DNA of 64,000 nt, from the NCBI GenBank assembly GCA_965221595.1, contig OZ244900.1, positions 3,224,001 to 3,288,000 of the forward strand. The letters run 5' to 3'. Every line of letters begins with the position of its first letter. The first letter of the stretch is position 1. Below the pieces are notes generated by a model. The model had not been told where the DNA came from. It did not search any database and saw nothing but the letters and a program-made list of their open reading frames with translations. A program made the position numbers and the translations under genes. The DNA is from JAAXGX01 sp965221595 (lineage in GTDB: Bacteria; Acidobacteriota; Vicinamibacteria; Vicinamibacterales; UBA8438). Shown piece after piece: positions 25,254-35,988 of the stretch.

Positions 25254-26249
25254 GTGACGAATACCTTGCGGCTGACAGGCTCGGTGCTGGGCGGTGCGCT
25301 GGCGGCGGCGCTCCTGATCGGCTGTACGCAGCCCGGCGAGCTCACCCGGCGCCTCTCGATCGCCACCGGCGGCACGGGCGGCGTCTACTACCCGTACGGC
25401 GGCGGCATCGCCAAGGTCATCAGCGACAACATCGAGGGCGTCGAGGCCACCGCCGAGGTCACGGCCGGCACCGTCGACAATCTCAAGTTCATAGCCAGCC
25501 GTTCGGCCGATCTCGGCTTCGCCCTGGCCGATTCGCTCGACGACGCCTTCCACGGCCGGGGCGCGTTCAGCGAGTTCGGCGCAGTCCCGGCGCGGGCCAT
25601 CGCCGTGCTCTACGACAACCACAACCACGTCGTGACGCTGGCGGGCACGGGCATCCGTGCGGTGTCCGATCTCGCCGGCCGCATCGTCTCGACGGGCGCC
25701 CCCGGCAGCGGGACCGAGATCAGCGCGTTCCGCATCCTGGAGGCGGCGGGCGTGGATCCGGACGAAGGCATCCGGCGCCAGAGCCTGGGCGCCTCGCAGT
25801 CCGTGAGCGCACTGCGCGACGGCAAGATCGACGCCTTCTTCTGGAGCGGTGGCATCCCCACCGGCTCGGTGCTCGATCTGGCCACCACGCCCGGCCGCAC
25901 CATCCGCGTGGTCCCGAACGCCGGCCTGCTGCCGCTGCTGCAGGCGCGCTACGGCGAGTCCGTCTACCACGAGTCGGTCATCCCGCTGCGAACCTACCCG
26001 GGCCTGGACGCCGACGTCGCGACGATTGCCGTCTCGAACGTGCTGGTGGCCAGCGAAGCGATGGATGCGGAGCTGGCGCGCGGGATCACCGCTGCACTGT
26101 TCGACTATCACACCGAGCTGGCGGCCGTCCATCCCATGGCAGGCGTGCTGGCACTCGAGACGGCCGTCGCGGGCTCGCCCATACCGTTCCACGAAGGCGC
26201 GATAGGCTACTATCGCGAGCGCGACGCCTGGGACCCGGCACAGAACTGA
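25254..26249 (+). CDS. TAXI-family TRAP transporter substrate-binding lipoprotein
   Basis: The 331-residue protein begins with a lipoprotein signal (ALLIGCTQP; Cys about residue 24 would be lipidated) and shows the TAXI pattern: LSIATGGTGGVYYPYGGGIA, VTAGTVDNLKFIASRSADLGF, STGAPGSGTEISAFRILEA and KIDAFFWSGGIPTGSVLDLA. It binds a small organic acid or amino acid, classically glutamate/glutamine, in the periplasm and delivers it to the fused permease encoded next. Flanking gamma-glutamyltransferases make glutamate a sensible guess. GTG start follows a -10-like box by 7 nt. Confidence 0.9.
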   Translation: MTNTLRLTGSVLGGALAAALLIGCTQPGELTRRLSIATGGTGGVYYPYGGGIAKVISDNIEGVEATAEVTAGTVDNLKFIASRSADLGFALADSLDDAFHGRGAFSEFGAVPARAIAVLYDNHNHVVTLAGTGIRAVSDLAGRIVSTGAPGSGTEISAFRILEAAGVDPDEGIRRQSLGASQSVSALRDGKIDAFFWSGGIPTGSVLDLATTPGRTIRVVPNAGLLPLLQARYGESVYHESVIPLRTYPGLDADVATIAVSNVLVASEAMDAELARGITAALFDYHTELAAVHPMAGVLALETAVAGSPIPFHEGAIGYYRERDAWDPAQN

Positions 26250-26270
26250 TCCCGGTCGAGGTCCATCCCC

Positions 26271-28223
26271 CTGGACACCACACCCGATCCGCCGCGCGGC
26301 GCCGCCGACCGCAGCGAGTCAGCCATCCGCATCCGGACGCTGACGGGTGCGCCGCGGATCCTCGCGACGCTGCTCACGGCGGGCCTGTCGCTCTACGCCC
26401 TGTACTGGGTGGTCGGCATCGTCCAGCCGCAGGTCTACCGCATGAGCTTCCTGCTGCTCGTGCTGGTGGCCACCTTCCTGCTCTACCCCGCGCGCGCGAG
26501 TGGACAGGCGCGGATCACGGCTGGCGACTGGTGCCTGGCAGCTGTCGCGGTGGCGGCGCTGGTCTGGCCGCTCATCGACTTCGACCGCTTCGTCTACCGT
26601 GCCGCGACGCCGGCTGACATCGACCTGGTGCTGGGCGCGGTCACCACCCTGCTCGTCCTCGAAGCGACGCGTCGCACCGTCGGTCCGATCCTGCCCGTGA
26701 CGGCCGTCGCCTTCGTCGTCTACGGCTACTACGGCCCGCTGTTCGAGCTGGTGGGCCTCGACCTGTTCGCTCACCGCGGGTACGACGTGGCGCGCCTGGT
26801 GGGCACGCTGTACATGACACTGGAGGGCATCTTCGGCGTCCCGCTCGACGTCGCCGCCACCTACATCGTTCTGTTCACCATCTTCGGCGCTGTCCTGGCG
26901 CACTCGGGCGCCGGCCAGTTCTTCATCAACTGGACGATGGCCGCCTTCGGGCGCTCGGGCAGCGGCGCCGGGCCGGGCCGCACGGTGACCATCTCCGGCT
27001 TCCTGCTCGGAACCGTCTCGGGCAGCGGCGTGGCGACGACGGTCACGCTGGGCGCGGTGGCCTGGCCGCTGCTGCGGCGGGCCGGATTCTCGCCCGAGGT
27101 CGGCGGCGGCATCCTCTCGGCGAGCGGGATCGGCGCCATCCTCGCACCGCCCACCATGGGGGCTGCGGCTTTCCTGATCGCCGAGTTCCTGCAGATTTCC
27201 TACCTGCAGGTCATCGCCATGGCCATCTGCCCGGCGGTGCTCTACTACCTCTCGATAATCCTGATGATCGAGGCCGACGCCCGCCGGCTGCGCACGCAGG
27301 CGGTGACCGTCGACCTGCCGCCGCTGGGGACGCTGATGCGCCGCGCCGGCTACCAGTTCCTGCCGCTCGTGGCCATCGTGGTTTTCCTCGTCTCCGGGAT
27401 GACGCCGTTCCGCGCGGTCTTCTACGCGACGCTGTGCGCCGTGGGCCTGAGCTTCATCCGCCGGGCGACCGCGCTGTCGCCGCGGCGCCTGCTCGGCGCG
27501 CTCGAGGACGGTGGTCGGGGTGTCCTGTCGGTCGCGGCCACCACGGCTACGGCCGGCATCATCGTGGGCGTGGTCACGCTGACCGGGCTCGGGCTCAAGA
27601 TCGCCGGCATTCTCGTCGAGCTGGCCGGTGGCAGCATCGTGCTGACCGTGGTCTACGCGGCCATCGCGGTGTGGATGCTGGGGCTCGCCGTCCCGGTCAC
27701 CGCCTCCTACATCATCGCCGCCGTCATGATTGCGCCGGCGCTGACGCTGGTGGGCGTGCCGGACGTCGCCGCCCACATGTTCATCTTCTACTATGCCGTG
27801 CTGTCGGAGGTGAGCCCGCCGACCGCGCTGTCGCCGTTCGCGGCGGCCGCCATCACCGGGGGCAACCCGTTCCGCACGATGATGCTGACCTGGAAGTACA
27901 CGCTGCCGGCGTTCCTCGTGCCGTTCACGTTCACGCTGGGCCCCGAAGGCCTCGGCGTGCTGCTGCAGGCGCCGGCGGCCGCCACGGTGCAGACCCTCGG
28001 CGCCGCCGCGCTCGGCGTCGGCGCGCTCGCCCTGGGCTGCGGCGGCTGGCTGCGCGGGGAACTGGCGCAGCGCGACCGCGTGCTGGCCGTCGCCGCAGGG
28101 CTGCTGCTCTTCTACCCGCTGGCCGCCACGCGCCTCGCCGGCACGGCGCTCTTCGCGGCAGCCGTCGCGCTGCATTGGATGACCGGAAACCGCCGCGCAA
28201 CCAGGGAGGCCGCCGAGCCATGA
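26271..28223 (+). CDS. TRAP transporter fused permease (4TM-12TM)
   Basis: The product, up to 650 residues, fuses the small DctQ-like part (about residues 25-130) with the large DctM-like part (about 170-620). Hallmarks are VFVVYGYYGPL, YIVLFTIFGAVLAHSGAGQF, SGSGVATTVTLGAVAWPLL, SASGIGAILAPPTMGAAAFL and SEVSPPTALSPFAAAAITGG. It uses a Na+ gradient to import what the TAXI protein binds. Start is uncertain: the first standard codon, GTG at 26409, would cut the first membrane helix, so the CTG at 26271 with GAGG about 9 nt before it is given. Its TGA overlaps the next ATG by 4 nt. Confidence 0.85.
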   Translation: MDTTPDPPRGAADRSESAIRIRTLTGAPRILATLLTAGLSLYALYWVVGIVQPQVYRMSFLLLVLVATFLLYPARASGQARITAGDWCLAAVAVAALVWPLIDFDRFVYRAATPADIDLVLGAVTTLLVLEATRRTVGPILPVTAVAFVVYGYYGPLFELVGLDLFAHRGYDVARLVGTLYMTLEGIFGVPLDVAATYIVLFTIFGAVLAHSGAGQFFINWTMAAFGRSGSGAGPGRTVTISGFLLGTVSGSGVATTVTLGAVAWPLLRRAGFSPEVGGGILSASGIGAILAPPTMGAAAFLIAEFLQISYLQVIAMAICPAVLYYLSIILMIEADARRLRTQAVTVDLPPLGTLMRRAGYQFLPLVAIVVFLVSGMTPFRAVFYATLCAVGLSFIRRATALSPRRLLGALEDGGRGVLSVAATTATAGIIVGVVTLTGLGLKIAGILVELAGGSIVLTVVYAAIAVWMLGLAVPVTASYIIAAVMIAPALTLVGVPDVAAHMFIFYYAVLSEVSPPTALSPFAAAAITGGNPFRTMMLTWKYTLPAFLVPFTFTLGPEGLGVLLQAPAAATVQTLGAAALGVGALALGCGGWLRGELAQRDRVLAVAAGLLLFYPLAATRLAGTALFAAAVALHWMTGNRRATREAAEP

Positions 28224-30082
28224 TGCCGCCGCTGCCACGTCGCCCCCGGCGTACCGCCGGAGTGTTCCTGCTCGTCCTCTTCCTCTTCGCGGTTTTCGCC
28301 ACGCCGCTCGACGCCCAGCGGCCGCCGGTGTCGGGGCCGAACGGCGCGGTCTCGACGGGCCATCCGCTGACGACCGCCGCCGCGTTCGAGACCCTCGTCC
28401 AGGGCGGCAACGCGTTCGACGCCGGGGTGACGGCACTGCTCGTCGGCGGCGTCGTCGAGCAGGACCTCTACGGGCTGGGCGGCGAGTCGCTCGTGCTCGT
28501 CTATCCGACCGCGGAAGACAAGGTAACGTCCATCGTCGGCCAGGGCTGGGCACCACGGGGGGCCAGCATCGAGTGGTACCGCTCGCGCGGCCGTGACCTG
28601 TTCGGCGAGGGCCTCGACCCGGCTGTCGTCCCGGGCGCTCTGCACGGCGCGCTGACGGTGCTCGAACGCTGGGGCACGCTCAGCTTCGAGGCTGTCTCCG
28701 CGCGCGCCATCGCCTACGCGGAGCAGGGCTTCCCGCTGCGGCCACTCACGGCGCGCGCCATCGAGGCGAGCCTCGAGTTCATGGCGGCGTGGCCGGACAA
28801 CCGGCGCTTCTGGCTGAAGCCGGACGGCTCGCTCTACGCAGCGGGCGAGACGATCAAGTTCCCCACCCTGGCGGCCACGCTGACGAAAATGGTCGAGGCC
28901 GAGCGGGCGAGTGCGCACCTCGGCCGCGAGCAGGGCATCGCCGCGGCGCGCGACCGCTTCTACAAGGGTGACATCGCCGCCGAGATGGTGGCCTTTCTGC
29001 AGGCGCACGGGGCACCCTTCGAGCTGGCCGACTTCGCCGAGTTCCACTCGCGCGTCGAGGCGCCGACGGCGACCGACTACCGCGGCTATACCATCTACAA
29101 GCAGGGCTTCAACAGCCAGGGCCCCGTGCTGCTGCAGGCACTGAACATCCTGGAGGAGTTCGACCTGCAGGCCATGGGCCACAACAGCCCCGACTACCTG
29201 CATACCGTCGTTGAGGCGATGAAGCTGGCCTACGCCGACCGCGACACGTACTATGCCGACCCCGAGTTCGTCGACGTGCCGGCCCGGGGCCTGCTCTCCA
29301 CCGCCTACGCGCAGGCGCGCGCGGCCGAGATCGACCCGGCGCGGGCCTCGGTCGCGTTCTGGGCCGGCGACCCGCTGCCGCACGATCCCGACGTCGGCGA
29401 CTGGCCGTTCTGGGTGGCCCGCATCGAGGACGGCGTGGCAGCCAGCGACGCCGACGGCTCGTTCGTGCCGTCGGCCGGCGGGACGAAGGACACGACGCAC
29501 ATCGCCGTCATCGACGCGGCGGGCAACGTCTTCGACGCCACGCCGAGCGGCGGCTGGACCGGCGGTGGGGTCATTCTGGGCACGACCGGCATCGGCCTCA
29601 GCACGCGCGGCGAGCAGTTCTGGCTCGACCCCGAGCGCGCCAACCAGCTCCGCCCCCGCGCCCGCCCGCGCTACACGCTGACGCCGAGCATCGTGTTCAG
29701 GGACGGCGAGCCGCTGCTGGCCATCGGGACACCGGGCGGCGACAACCAGGACCAGACCATCCTGCAGACGCTGCTCAACATCGTCGAGTTCTGGCCCGAC
29801 TGGTACCCCAATCTGCACGACGCGCTGGCGTGGCCGCGGGTGCGGACGCAGCACCTGCACGGCTCCTTCTGGCCGCACGCGGCAGGCTTCAACCAGCTCG
29901 ACGTCGAGTCGCGCATCGCGCCCGAGGTGGTGCGCGAGCTGCAGCGCCGGGGGCACGAGGTCAACGACGTACCGGCGTTCGGCATCTCGGGGTGTGCAAC
30001 CGCCGTCCTCATCGACCCGGCAACCGGCAACCGCCTGGCGGCCGGCGACCCGCGCCGCGACTGCTACGCGCTGGCCTACTGA
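28220..30082 (+). CDS. Gamma-glutamyltransferase-family protein, second copy (secreted)
   Basis: The 620-residue precursor has a signal peptide (TAGVFLLVLFLFAVFATPLDA) and a diverged GGT fold: GNAFDAGVTALLVGGVVEQD, DFAEFHSRVEAPTATDYRG, QGPVLLQALNILEEFDL and GGTKDTTHIAVIDAAGN, the autocleavage site with TTH. It differs clearly from the copy at 23435-25153 and lacks the double Ser-Gly-Gly loop wording (NSQGPV in place of SSGGTV), so donor specificity probably differs. It is the third gene of the TAXI-TRAP operon in ATGA overlap with the permease, with GGAGG 10 nt upstream. Confidence 0.85.
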   Translation: MMPPLPRRPRRTAGVFLLVLFLFAVFATPLDAQRPPVSGPNGAVSTGHPLTTAAAFETLVQGGNAFDAGVTALLVGGVVEQDLYGLGGESLVLVYPTAEDKVTSIVGQGWAPRGASIEWYRSRGRDLFGEGLDPAVVPGALHGALTVLERWGTLSFEAVSARAIAYAEQGFPLRPLTARAIEASLEFMAAWPDNRRFWLKPDGSLYAAGETIKFPTLAATLTKMVEAERASAHLGREQGIAAARDRFYKGDIAAEMVAFLQAHGAPFELADFAEFHSRVEAPTATDYRGYTIYKQGFNSQGPVLLQALNILEEFDLQAMGHNSPDYLHTVVEAMKLAYADRDTYYADPEFVDVPARGLLSTAYAQARAAEIDPARASVAFWAGDPLPHDPDVGDWPFWVARIEDGVAASDADGSFVPSAGGTKDTTHIAVIDAAGNVFDATPSGGWTGGGVILGTTGIGLSTRGEQFWLDPERANQLRPRARPRYTLTPSIVFRDGEPLLAIGTPGGDNQDQTILQTLLNIVEFWPDWYPNLHDALAWPRVRTQHLHGSFWPHAAGFNQLDVESRIAPEVVRELQRRGHEVNDVPAFGISGCATAVLIDPATGNRLAAGDPRRDCYALAY

Positions 30083-30117
30083 CCGGCTGCGGCTCGTCGA
30101 CCGGCTGCCTCCGGGAC

Positions 30118-31791
<1,674 letters not shown>

Positions 31792-31813
31792 GCGGCGGGT
31801 CGCGGAAGGACGG

Positions 31814-32500
31814 TCAGCGCAGGGTGAAGTCGGCGTCGGTGACGCCCCCCGCGGTCACCGTCACCGTCTGCGGACCACCCTCGTAGCGCTCGTGCCAGAC
31901 GGCCAGCTCGTACGTCCCGGGCGGAACGCCACCGATCTCGAAGCGGCCGTCGGCGCCCGTCACGGCCGCCACGTCGTTGGTGACGTAGATCCAACCGCGC
32001 ATCCAGCCGTGCGAGTCGCACTCGATGCGCACGACGCCTGGCCGCCGCAGCGGGCGCATGACGTTCAAGCCGGGAAACGGCAGGGCGATGTTGAACAGCG
32101 TGCGCTGCCGGTCGTCGTAGGCGTGCGTGGAGTGCAGCGTGTCGTCCTCGCTCGTGATGGCGAGCTGGCTGCGCGTGCGGGCCACCTGCACGCGCGGCAC
32201 GAAGAAGCAGCCGACGTTGTTGATCGCCGGCGCGGGCGGGTCCTCGCTCCAGGCCAGCCCCGGGACGAGCACCACGGCGTTGGCGACGCCGCCGGACGCG
32301 TCCACCAGCGTTGCCTGGTCTTCGATCTCGTCGCCGCAGACGGCCTGGTCGGTGTCCACTTCGACCATGACCGTGTCGGGCACGACGTCGACCGTGACGC
32401 GGCCGGTCAGCGTGCCGCCCTGCTGCTCCCCGTGCACCCACGCCGTCAGCCCGGCCACGGCCAGGCACGCCGCAATCGCCGCCGGCAGCGGTCGTCTCAT
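31814..32500 (-). CDS. Secreted protein with carboxypeptidase-regulatory-like domain
   Basis: The 228-residue product has a signal peptide (MRRPLPAAIAACLAVAGLTA) and two beta domains. The first (residues ~30-100) includes VDTDQAVCGDEIEDQ and AVVLVPGLAW. The second has NVMRPLRRPGVVRIECDSHG, MRGWIYVTND and a carboxypeptidase-D regulatory-like end (GRFEIGGVPPGTYELAVWHE). The ECDSHGWM motif resembles the copper-site region of cupredoxin-like proteins, but the ligands cannot be assigned with confidence. Function unknown. It lies 12 nt after the ABC exporter stop, in the same run. Confidence 0.7.
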   Translation of the reverse strand: MRRPLPAAIAACLAVAGLTAWVHGEQQGGTLTGRVTVDVVPDTVMVEVDTDQAVCGDEIEDQATLVDASGGVANAVVLVPGLAWSEDPPAPAINNVGCFFVPRVQVARTRSQLAITSEDDTLHSTHAYDDRQRTLFNIALPFPGLNVMRPLRRPGVVRIECDSHGWMRGWIYVTNDVAAVTGADGRFEIGGVPPGTYELAVWHERYEGGPQTVTVTAGGVTDADFTLR

Positions 32501-32512
32501 CGGTGTCCCCCG

Positions 32513-34330
32513 TCACCCGGCCGGCACTACGGCCGGCAGGTCCGGCGTGAAGTCCTCGCCCGGGTTGATGAACTGGTTGCGCTCGAGCCGGTACTGCGTG
32601 TCGTGGAGCTGCCGGTAGCGGCCGTCGGCCGCCAGCAGCTCCGCGTGCGTGCCGCGCTCGACGATCTCGCCCGCCTCGAGGACGAGAATCTGGTCGGCCG
32701 TCCGGATGGTCGACAGCCGGTGCGCGATGACGAACGTCGTGCGGCCGGTGCGCAGCGCCTGCAAGCCGTCCTGAATCAGCACCTCGCTCTCGCTGTCGAG
32801 GCTCGAGGTTGCCTCGTCGAGGATGAGGATCCGCGGATCGGCCAGGATGGCGCGCGCGATGGCCACGCGCTGCCGCTGGCCGCCCGACAGCTTCACACCG
32901 CGCTCCCCGACGACCGTGTCGTAGCCATCCGGAAACTGCTCGATGAACTCGTCGCAGTGCGCGATGCGGCTCACCGCGCGGATTTCGTCGGGGGTGGCGT
33001 CCGGCTTCGAGAAGCTGATGTTGGCTGCGATCGTACCGTCGAACAGGAAGTTGTCCTGCAGCACGACGCCGACGAAGGAGCGGTAGTCGCGGAGGCGGAC
33101 CGCCCCTACGTCGCGGCCGTCGACCAGCACGCGTCCGGACGTGGGCTGGTTGAACGCCAGCACCAGGCTGATCAGCGTGCTCTTGCCGGACCCGCTCGAT
33201 CCGACCAGTGCGGTGGTGCTGCCCGGCGGGGCGCTCAGCGATACGTCGCGGAGCACCGGTACGCCCTTCTCGTACTCGAACCAGACGTGTTCGAGGCGCA
33301 CCTCCCCGTCCATCGCATCCACCGCCGCGCGGGCCTCGTCCTCCTCGTCCTCGGTGGCCGTGGCCTGGATCTCGCGGATCCGGTCGAGTCCGGCGAACGC
33401 CTCGGTAATCTGCGTCCCGATCGACGAAATCTGGACGATGGGCGCGATCACCAGGCCGGTGAAGACCAGGTACTGGACGAGGGCCCCGACCGTCCAATAG
33501 CCGGCCATCAGCGCCTGTCCGCCGAGCACGATCATCAGCGCGCCGATGGTCCCCATCACCAGGGTGGCGACCGACGAGACCGCTGACACGCCGGTAACCG
33601 ACTTCGCCACGTTGCGGAACAGCCGGTGCGCCCCGCGGGCGAAGACGATCTGCTCGCGCTTCTCGACCGTGTAGGCCTTGACCACGCGGATGCCGCCCAG
33701 CGTCTCGCCCAGCCGCCCGGTGACCTCGGCGTTGATCTTGCCGCGCGCACGGAAAATCGGCCGCAGCCGCGAGAAGGTAAGCGCCATGAAGACGCCGAAG
33801 ACGACCAGGATCACGAGCGTGAGGCTGGTAAGGCGCCAGTTGAGATAGAAGAGCCAGCCGAGCGCCAGCACGCCCGTGACCACACCGCCCGAGAGCTGCA
33901 CGAGCCCGGTGCCCACCAGGTTCCGGATACCCTCGGCGTCAGTCATGATCCGCGAGATCAGCACGCCCGTCTGGGTCGCGTCGAAGAAGCGGATGGGCAG
34001 ACGTGTCACGTGCGCCATGACCTGCTTGCGCACCTCGGTGATGGCGCGCTGGGCGGCGACGCCCAGGAGCTGCGAGAGGCTGAACGACGTCGTGGCCTGT
34101 ACGATTGTGGCCCCCACCGCGATGCCGGCCAACAGCAGCAGCTCGTCGGCGCGGCCGTTGGGGATCACGTCGTCGATGACGTAGCGCGTCATCGCCGGCA
34201 GCACGAACGCCGCCGCGCGGCTCACCAGCATCAGCACCAAACCCAGGGCGAGCCGGTACCGGTAGCGCCAGACCAGCGCGCGCGCCTCCTGCCACGCGCC
34301 GGCGGTCAACCGTCTCTTCGCTTCAGCCAT
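32513..34330 (-). CDS. MsbA-type ABC exporter (fused membrane and ATPase domains)
   Basis: The 605-residue half-transporter has six membrane helices (about residues 28-310), with coupling-helix context RLPIRFFDATQTGVLISRI, and a C-terminal ATPase: GSSGSGKSTLISLVLAF (Walker A), LSGGQRQRVAIARAIL (signature) and ILILDEATSSLD (Walker B), then IAHRLSTIRTAD. It acts as a homodimer or with a partner in the inner membrane to export lipid or drug. An Asp/Glu-rich linker (TATEDEEDEARAA) between domains is unusual. GGAG lies just before the ATG. It heads the leftward run with the secreted protein and ettA. Confidence 0.9.
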   Translation of the reverse strand: MAEAKRRLTAGAWQEARALVWRYRYRLALGLVLMLVSRAAAFVLPAMTRYVIDDVIPNGRADELLLLAGIAVGATIVQATTSFSLSQLLGVAAQRAITEVRKQVMAHVTRLPIRFFDATQTGVLISRIMTDAEGIRNLVGTGLVQLSGGVVTGVLALGWLFYLNWRLTSLTLVILVVFGVFMALTFSRLRPIFRARGKINAEVTGRLGETLGGIRVVKAYTVEKREQIVFARGAHRLFRNVAKSVTGVSAVSSVATLVMGTIGALMIVLGGQALMAGYWTVGALVQYLVFTGLVIAPIVQISSIGTQITEAFAGLDRIREIQATATEDEEDEARAAVDAMDGEVRLEHVWFEYEKGVPVLRDVSLSAPPGSTTALVGSSGSGKSTLISLVLAFNQPTSGRVLVDGRDVGAVRLRDYRSFVGVVLQDNFLFDGTIAANISFSKPDATPDEIRAVSRIAHCDEFIEQFPDGYDTVVGERGVKLSGGQRQRVAIARAILADPRILILDEATSSLDSESEVLIQDGLQALRTGRTTFVIAHRLSTIRTADQILVLEAGEIVERGTHAELLAADGRYRQLHDTQYRLERNQFINPGEDFTPDLPAVVPAG

Positions 34331-34348
34331 CGCTCCGCTACAAGCTTA

Positions 34349-34488
34349 ACAGCCCGTGGAGAAACCCCGCGTCGCACCGAGCCGGACGAGGCGCCCGCCT
34401 GGCAAGGCGCGACGAGGGGGAGCCTATTGGGCCTATTCGACTGCGGAGCAACGCAGTCAGGCGGGCAGCAGCGCCCGTCGAATGCAGG
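34349..34488. repeat. Dispersed intergenic element, copy 2
   Basis: This segment matches the element at 21380-21547 in the opposite orientation, through blocks such as GAGGCGCCCGCCTGGCAAGG and GAGCAACGCAGTCAGGCGGG shared exactly. It begins CAGCCCGTGG at one end; the other terminal repeat is not intact. It lies between divergent genes. Confidence 0.7.
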
Positions 34489-34573
34489 ATCGCGTCCCAG
34501 CGTCCGATAACCCGGACGGGCCGGCGCGAGAGGGCCGGCCGATGTCGGCTGATCGCAGCCAGGGAGCGATGCG

Positions 34574-35002
34574 ATGCGCATACTGATGGTCGCCGGGTTG
34601 TTGCTTGTCGCCGGGCGCGGGCCGGACGCGGCGCAGGGCCTCGGGCCGCAACCCGACAGCCCTGCCGCCCGGCATGTGACGGTCTCGGAGGTGCGGCTGG
34701 AACGGGCGGCTACCGGATCCTACTGGGTGCGGGGCACCGTCCGGAACAGCGGGTCGCGCGTGCTCGACGGGGTCTACCCGCGCGTCTGGGCCCGCTTCCA
34801 CGGTCCCGACGGGGCACTGTTGTTCGAGGACTACGACTACCTGGCCACCGCCCTGCCGAGCGGCCAGCGGCGGAGCTTCGACATCCTGCTCCTGGCACCG
34901 CACGTCGCGGCCGGCTGGGTGTACTACGAGCTCGGGTTCACCGTCGACGACGACCGGCCGATCCGTTGCGTCGGCTGCGAAGAGCGGCGCCGCGAGCCGT
35001 AG
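34574..35002 (+). CDS. Small secreted protein, FxLYD-like fold suspected
   Basis: The 142-residue product has a short signal peptide (MRILMVAGLLLVAGRG) and one beta domain: VTVSEVRLERAATGSYWVRG, TVRNSGSRVLDGV, RVWARFHGPDGALLFEDYDY, LPSGQRRSFDI. This strand order and the NSG-x-VLxGV pattern resemble FxLYD-type domains that bind or decorate the cell envelope; the assignment is tentative. The tail has CVGCEERRREP. AGGGAG sits 7 nt before the chosen ATG; another ATG at 34569 is out of frame. Confidence 0.6.
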   Translation: MRILMVAGLLLVAGRGPDAAQGLGPQPDSPAARHVTVSEVRLERAATGSYWVRGTVRNSGSRVLDGVYPRVWARFHGPDGALLFEDYDYLATALPSGQRRSFDILLLAPHVAAGWVYYELGFTVDDDRPIRCVGCEERRREP

Positions 35003-35032
35003 CCGCGCCACGGACTGCCCCGCCGCGGGGCA

Positions 35033-35887
35033 TCACGCTTCGGACTCCTCGGCATCCGCGACGCGCCGCAGGCCGAGTTCCCAGCGGCAGCGCGCCGCGA
35101 GCAGCACCCGCGCCACTCCCCGCTTCGGGTTCCAGCGCCCGGGCGCGATGTGGGTGGCGTAGTAGAGGAACGCGCTCTCGTGAAAGGCCCGGACCGCGGA
35201 CGGCGCCACCCTGCCGCGCGGCCCGCCGGTGACGTGCTGGACGCGGGCCTCGGGCACGTGGCGCACCGTCCAGCCGGCCTTGCGCAGGCGGTGGCACAGG
35301 TCCGCGTCCTCCCAGTACTGGAAGTAGCGCTCGTCGAACCCGCCCACCGCGCGCAGGGCGCCGCGCCGCGCCAGCATGCACGCACCCGACACCCAGTCGA
35401 CTTCGACGGCCAGACCCCGCGTCTCCAGCTCCGCGTCGGAGAGGCTCCCGGAGGGCAGGCCCGCGCGAGGGAACAGCCGCCCCAGCAGCGACGAGCGCCC
35501 GAAGCTGCGCATTCCCGGACGCGCCTCGCCGAAGACGCGCGGGCCGGCGACCGCGCAATCGTCGTGGCGCTCGAGCGCCCCCGCGAGCGCGTCCACGGTC
35601 CCCGGCTCGATCAGGCAGTGCGGGATGGCGATCAGCACGAGCCGCCCGCGTGTCTTCTTCAGCCCCTGATTGACCGCCGTGCCGAAGCCGCGGTTCCGCC
35701 GGTTGCGGATCAGCTGACAGTTCGCCCCCCGCTTGCGCGCGAACCCTTCGCTGCCGTCCGACGAGTGGTTGTCGACGACCGCAACCTCCCACGCGCCGGG
35801 CATGTTGGCGAAGAGCGCATCGAGGTTCGCCCGGAGGTGTGAGCCGCTGTTGCGGTTGACGATCACCACCGAGATGTCCGGCTTCAT
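35033..35887 (-). CDS. Family 2 glycosyltransferase, rhamnosyltransferase-like, altered metal site
   Basis: The 284-residue protein has the GT-A start ISVVIVNRNSGSHLRANLDA, VAVVDNHSSDGS, a RNRGFGTAVNQGL block and the acceptor-side ACMLARRGALRAVGGFDERY with YWEDADLCHRLRKAGW. These fit WcaA/rhamnosyltransferase GT2 enzymes. The strand that normally ends in NPD (metal-binding Asp) reads LVLIAIPHCLIEPGT, so the usual DxD-type Asp is missing; the enzyme may be inactive or use another residue. It is a single leftward gene at the edge of the glycan region, divergent from the epimerase. Confidence 0.82.
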   Translation of the reverse strand: MKPDISVVIVNRNSGSHLRANLDALFANMPGAWEVAVVDNHSSDGSEGFARKRGANCQLIRNRRNRGFGTAVNQGLKKTRGRLVLIAIPHCLIEPGTVDALAGALERHDDCAVAGPRVFGEARPGMRSFGRSSLLGRLFPRAGLPSGSLSDAELETRGLAVEVDWVSGACMLARRGALRAVGGFDERYFQYWEDADLCHRLRKAGWTVRHVPEARVQHVTGGPRGRVAPSAVRAFHESAFLYYATHIAPGRWNPKRGVARVLLAARCRWELGLRRVADAEESEA

Positions 35888-35975
35888 CCCGCCGGCGAGT
35901 ATGACATGTCCCGCCCGCCCCGCCGGGGCCTCGATGGCGTCGCGCCGCTGCCGACTCGCCGGCGCCGGGGGCTGC

Positions 35976-35981
35976 TACACT
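35976..35981 (+). promoter_or_regulatory. Candidate -10 box of the epimerase gene
   Basis: TACACT ends 7 nt before the TTG start at 35989, with no Shine-Dalgarno sequence between. No clear -35 box. It matches the spacing seen at several other genes here. Confidence 0.4.
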
Positions 35982-35988
35982 ACGAACC

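Noticed and set aside
34356..34586. Frame in the dispersed element whose peptide resembles one in the other copy (QRSQAG, SARRMQ)
   Set aside because: The similarity comes from the repeated DNA, not from a protein under selection; no start signal.
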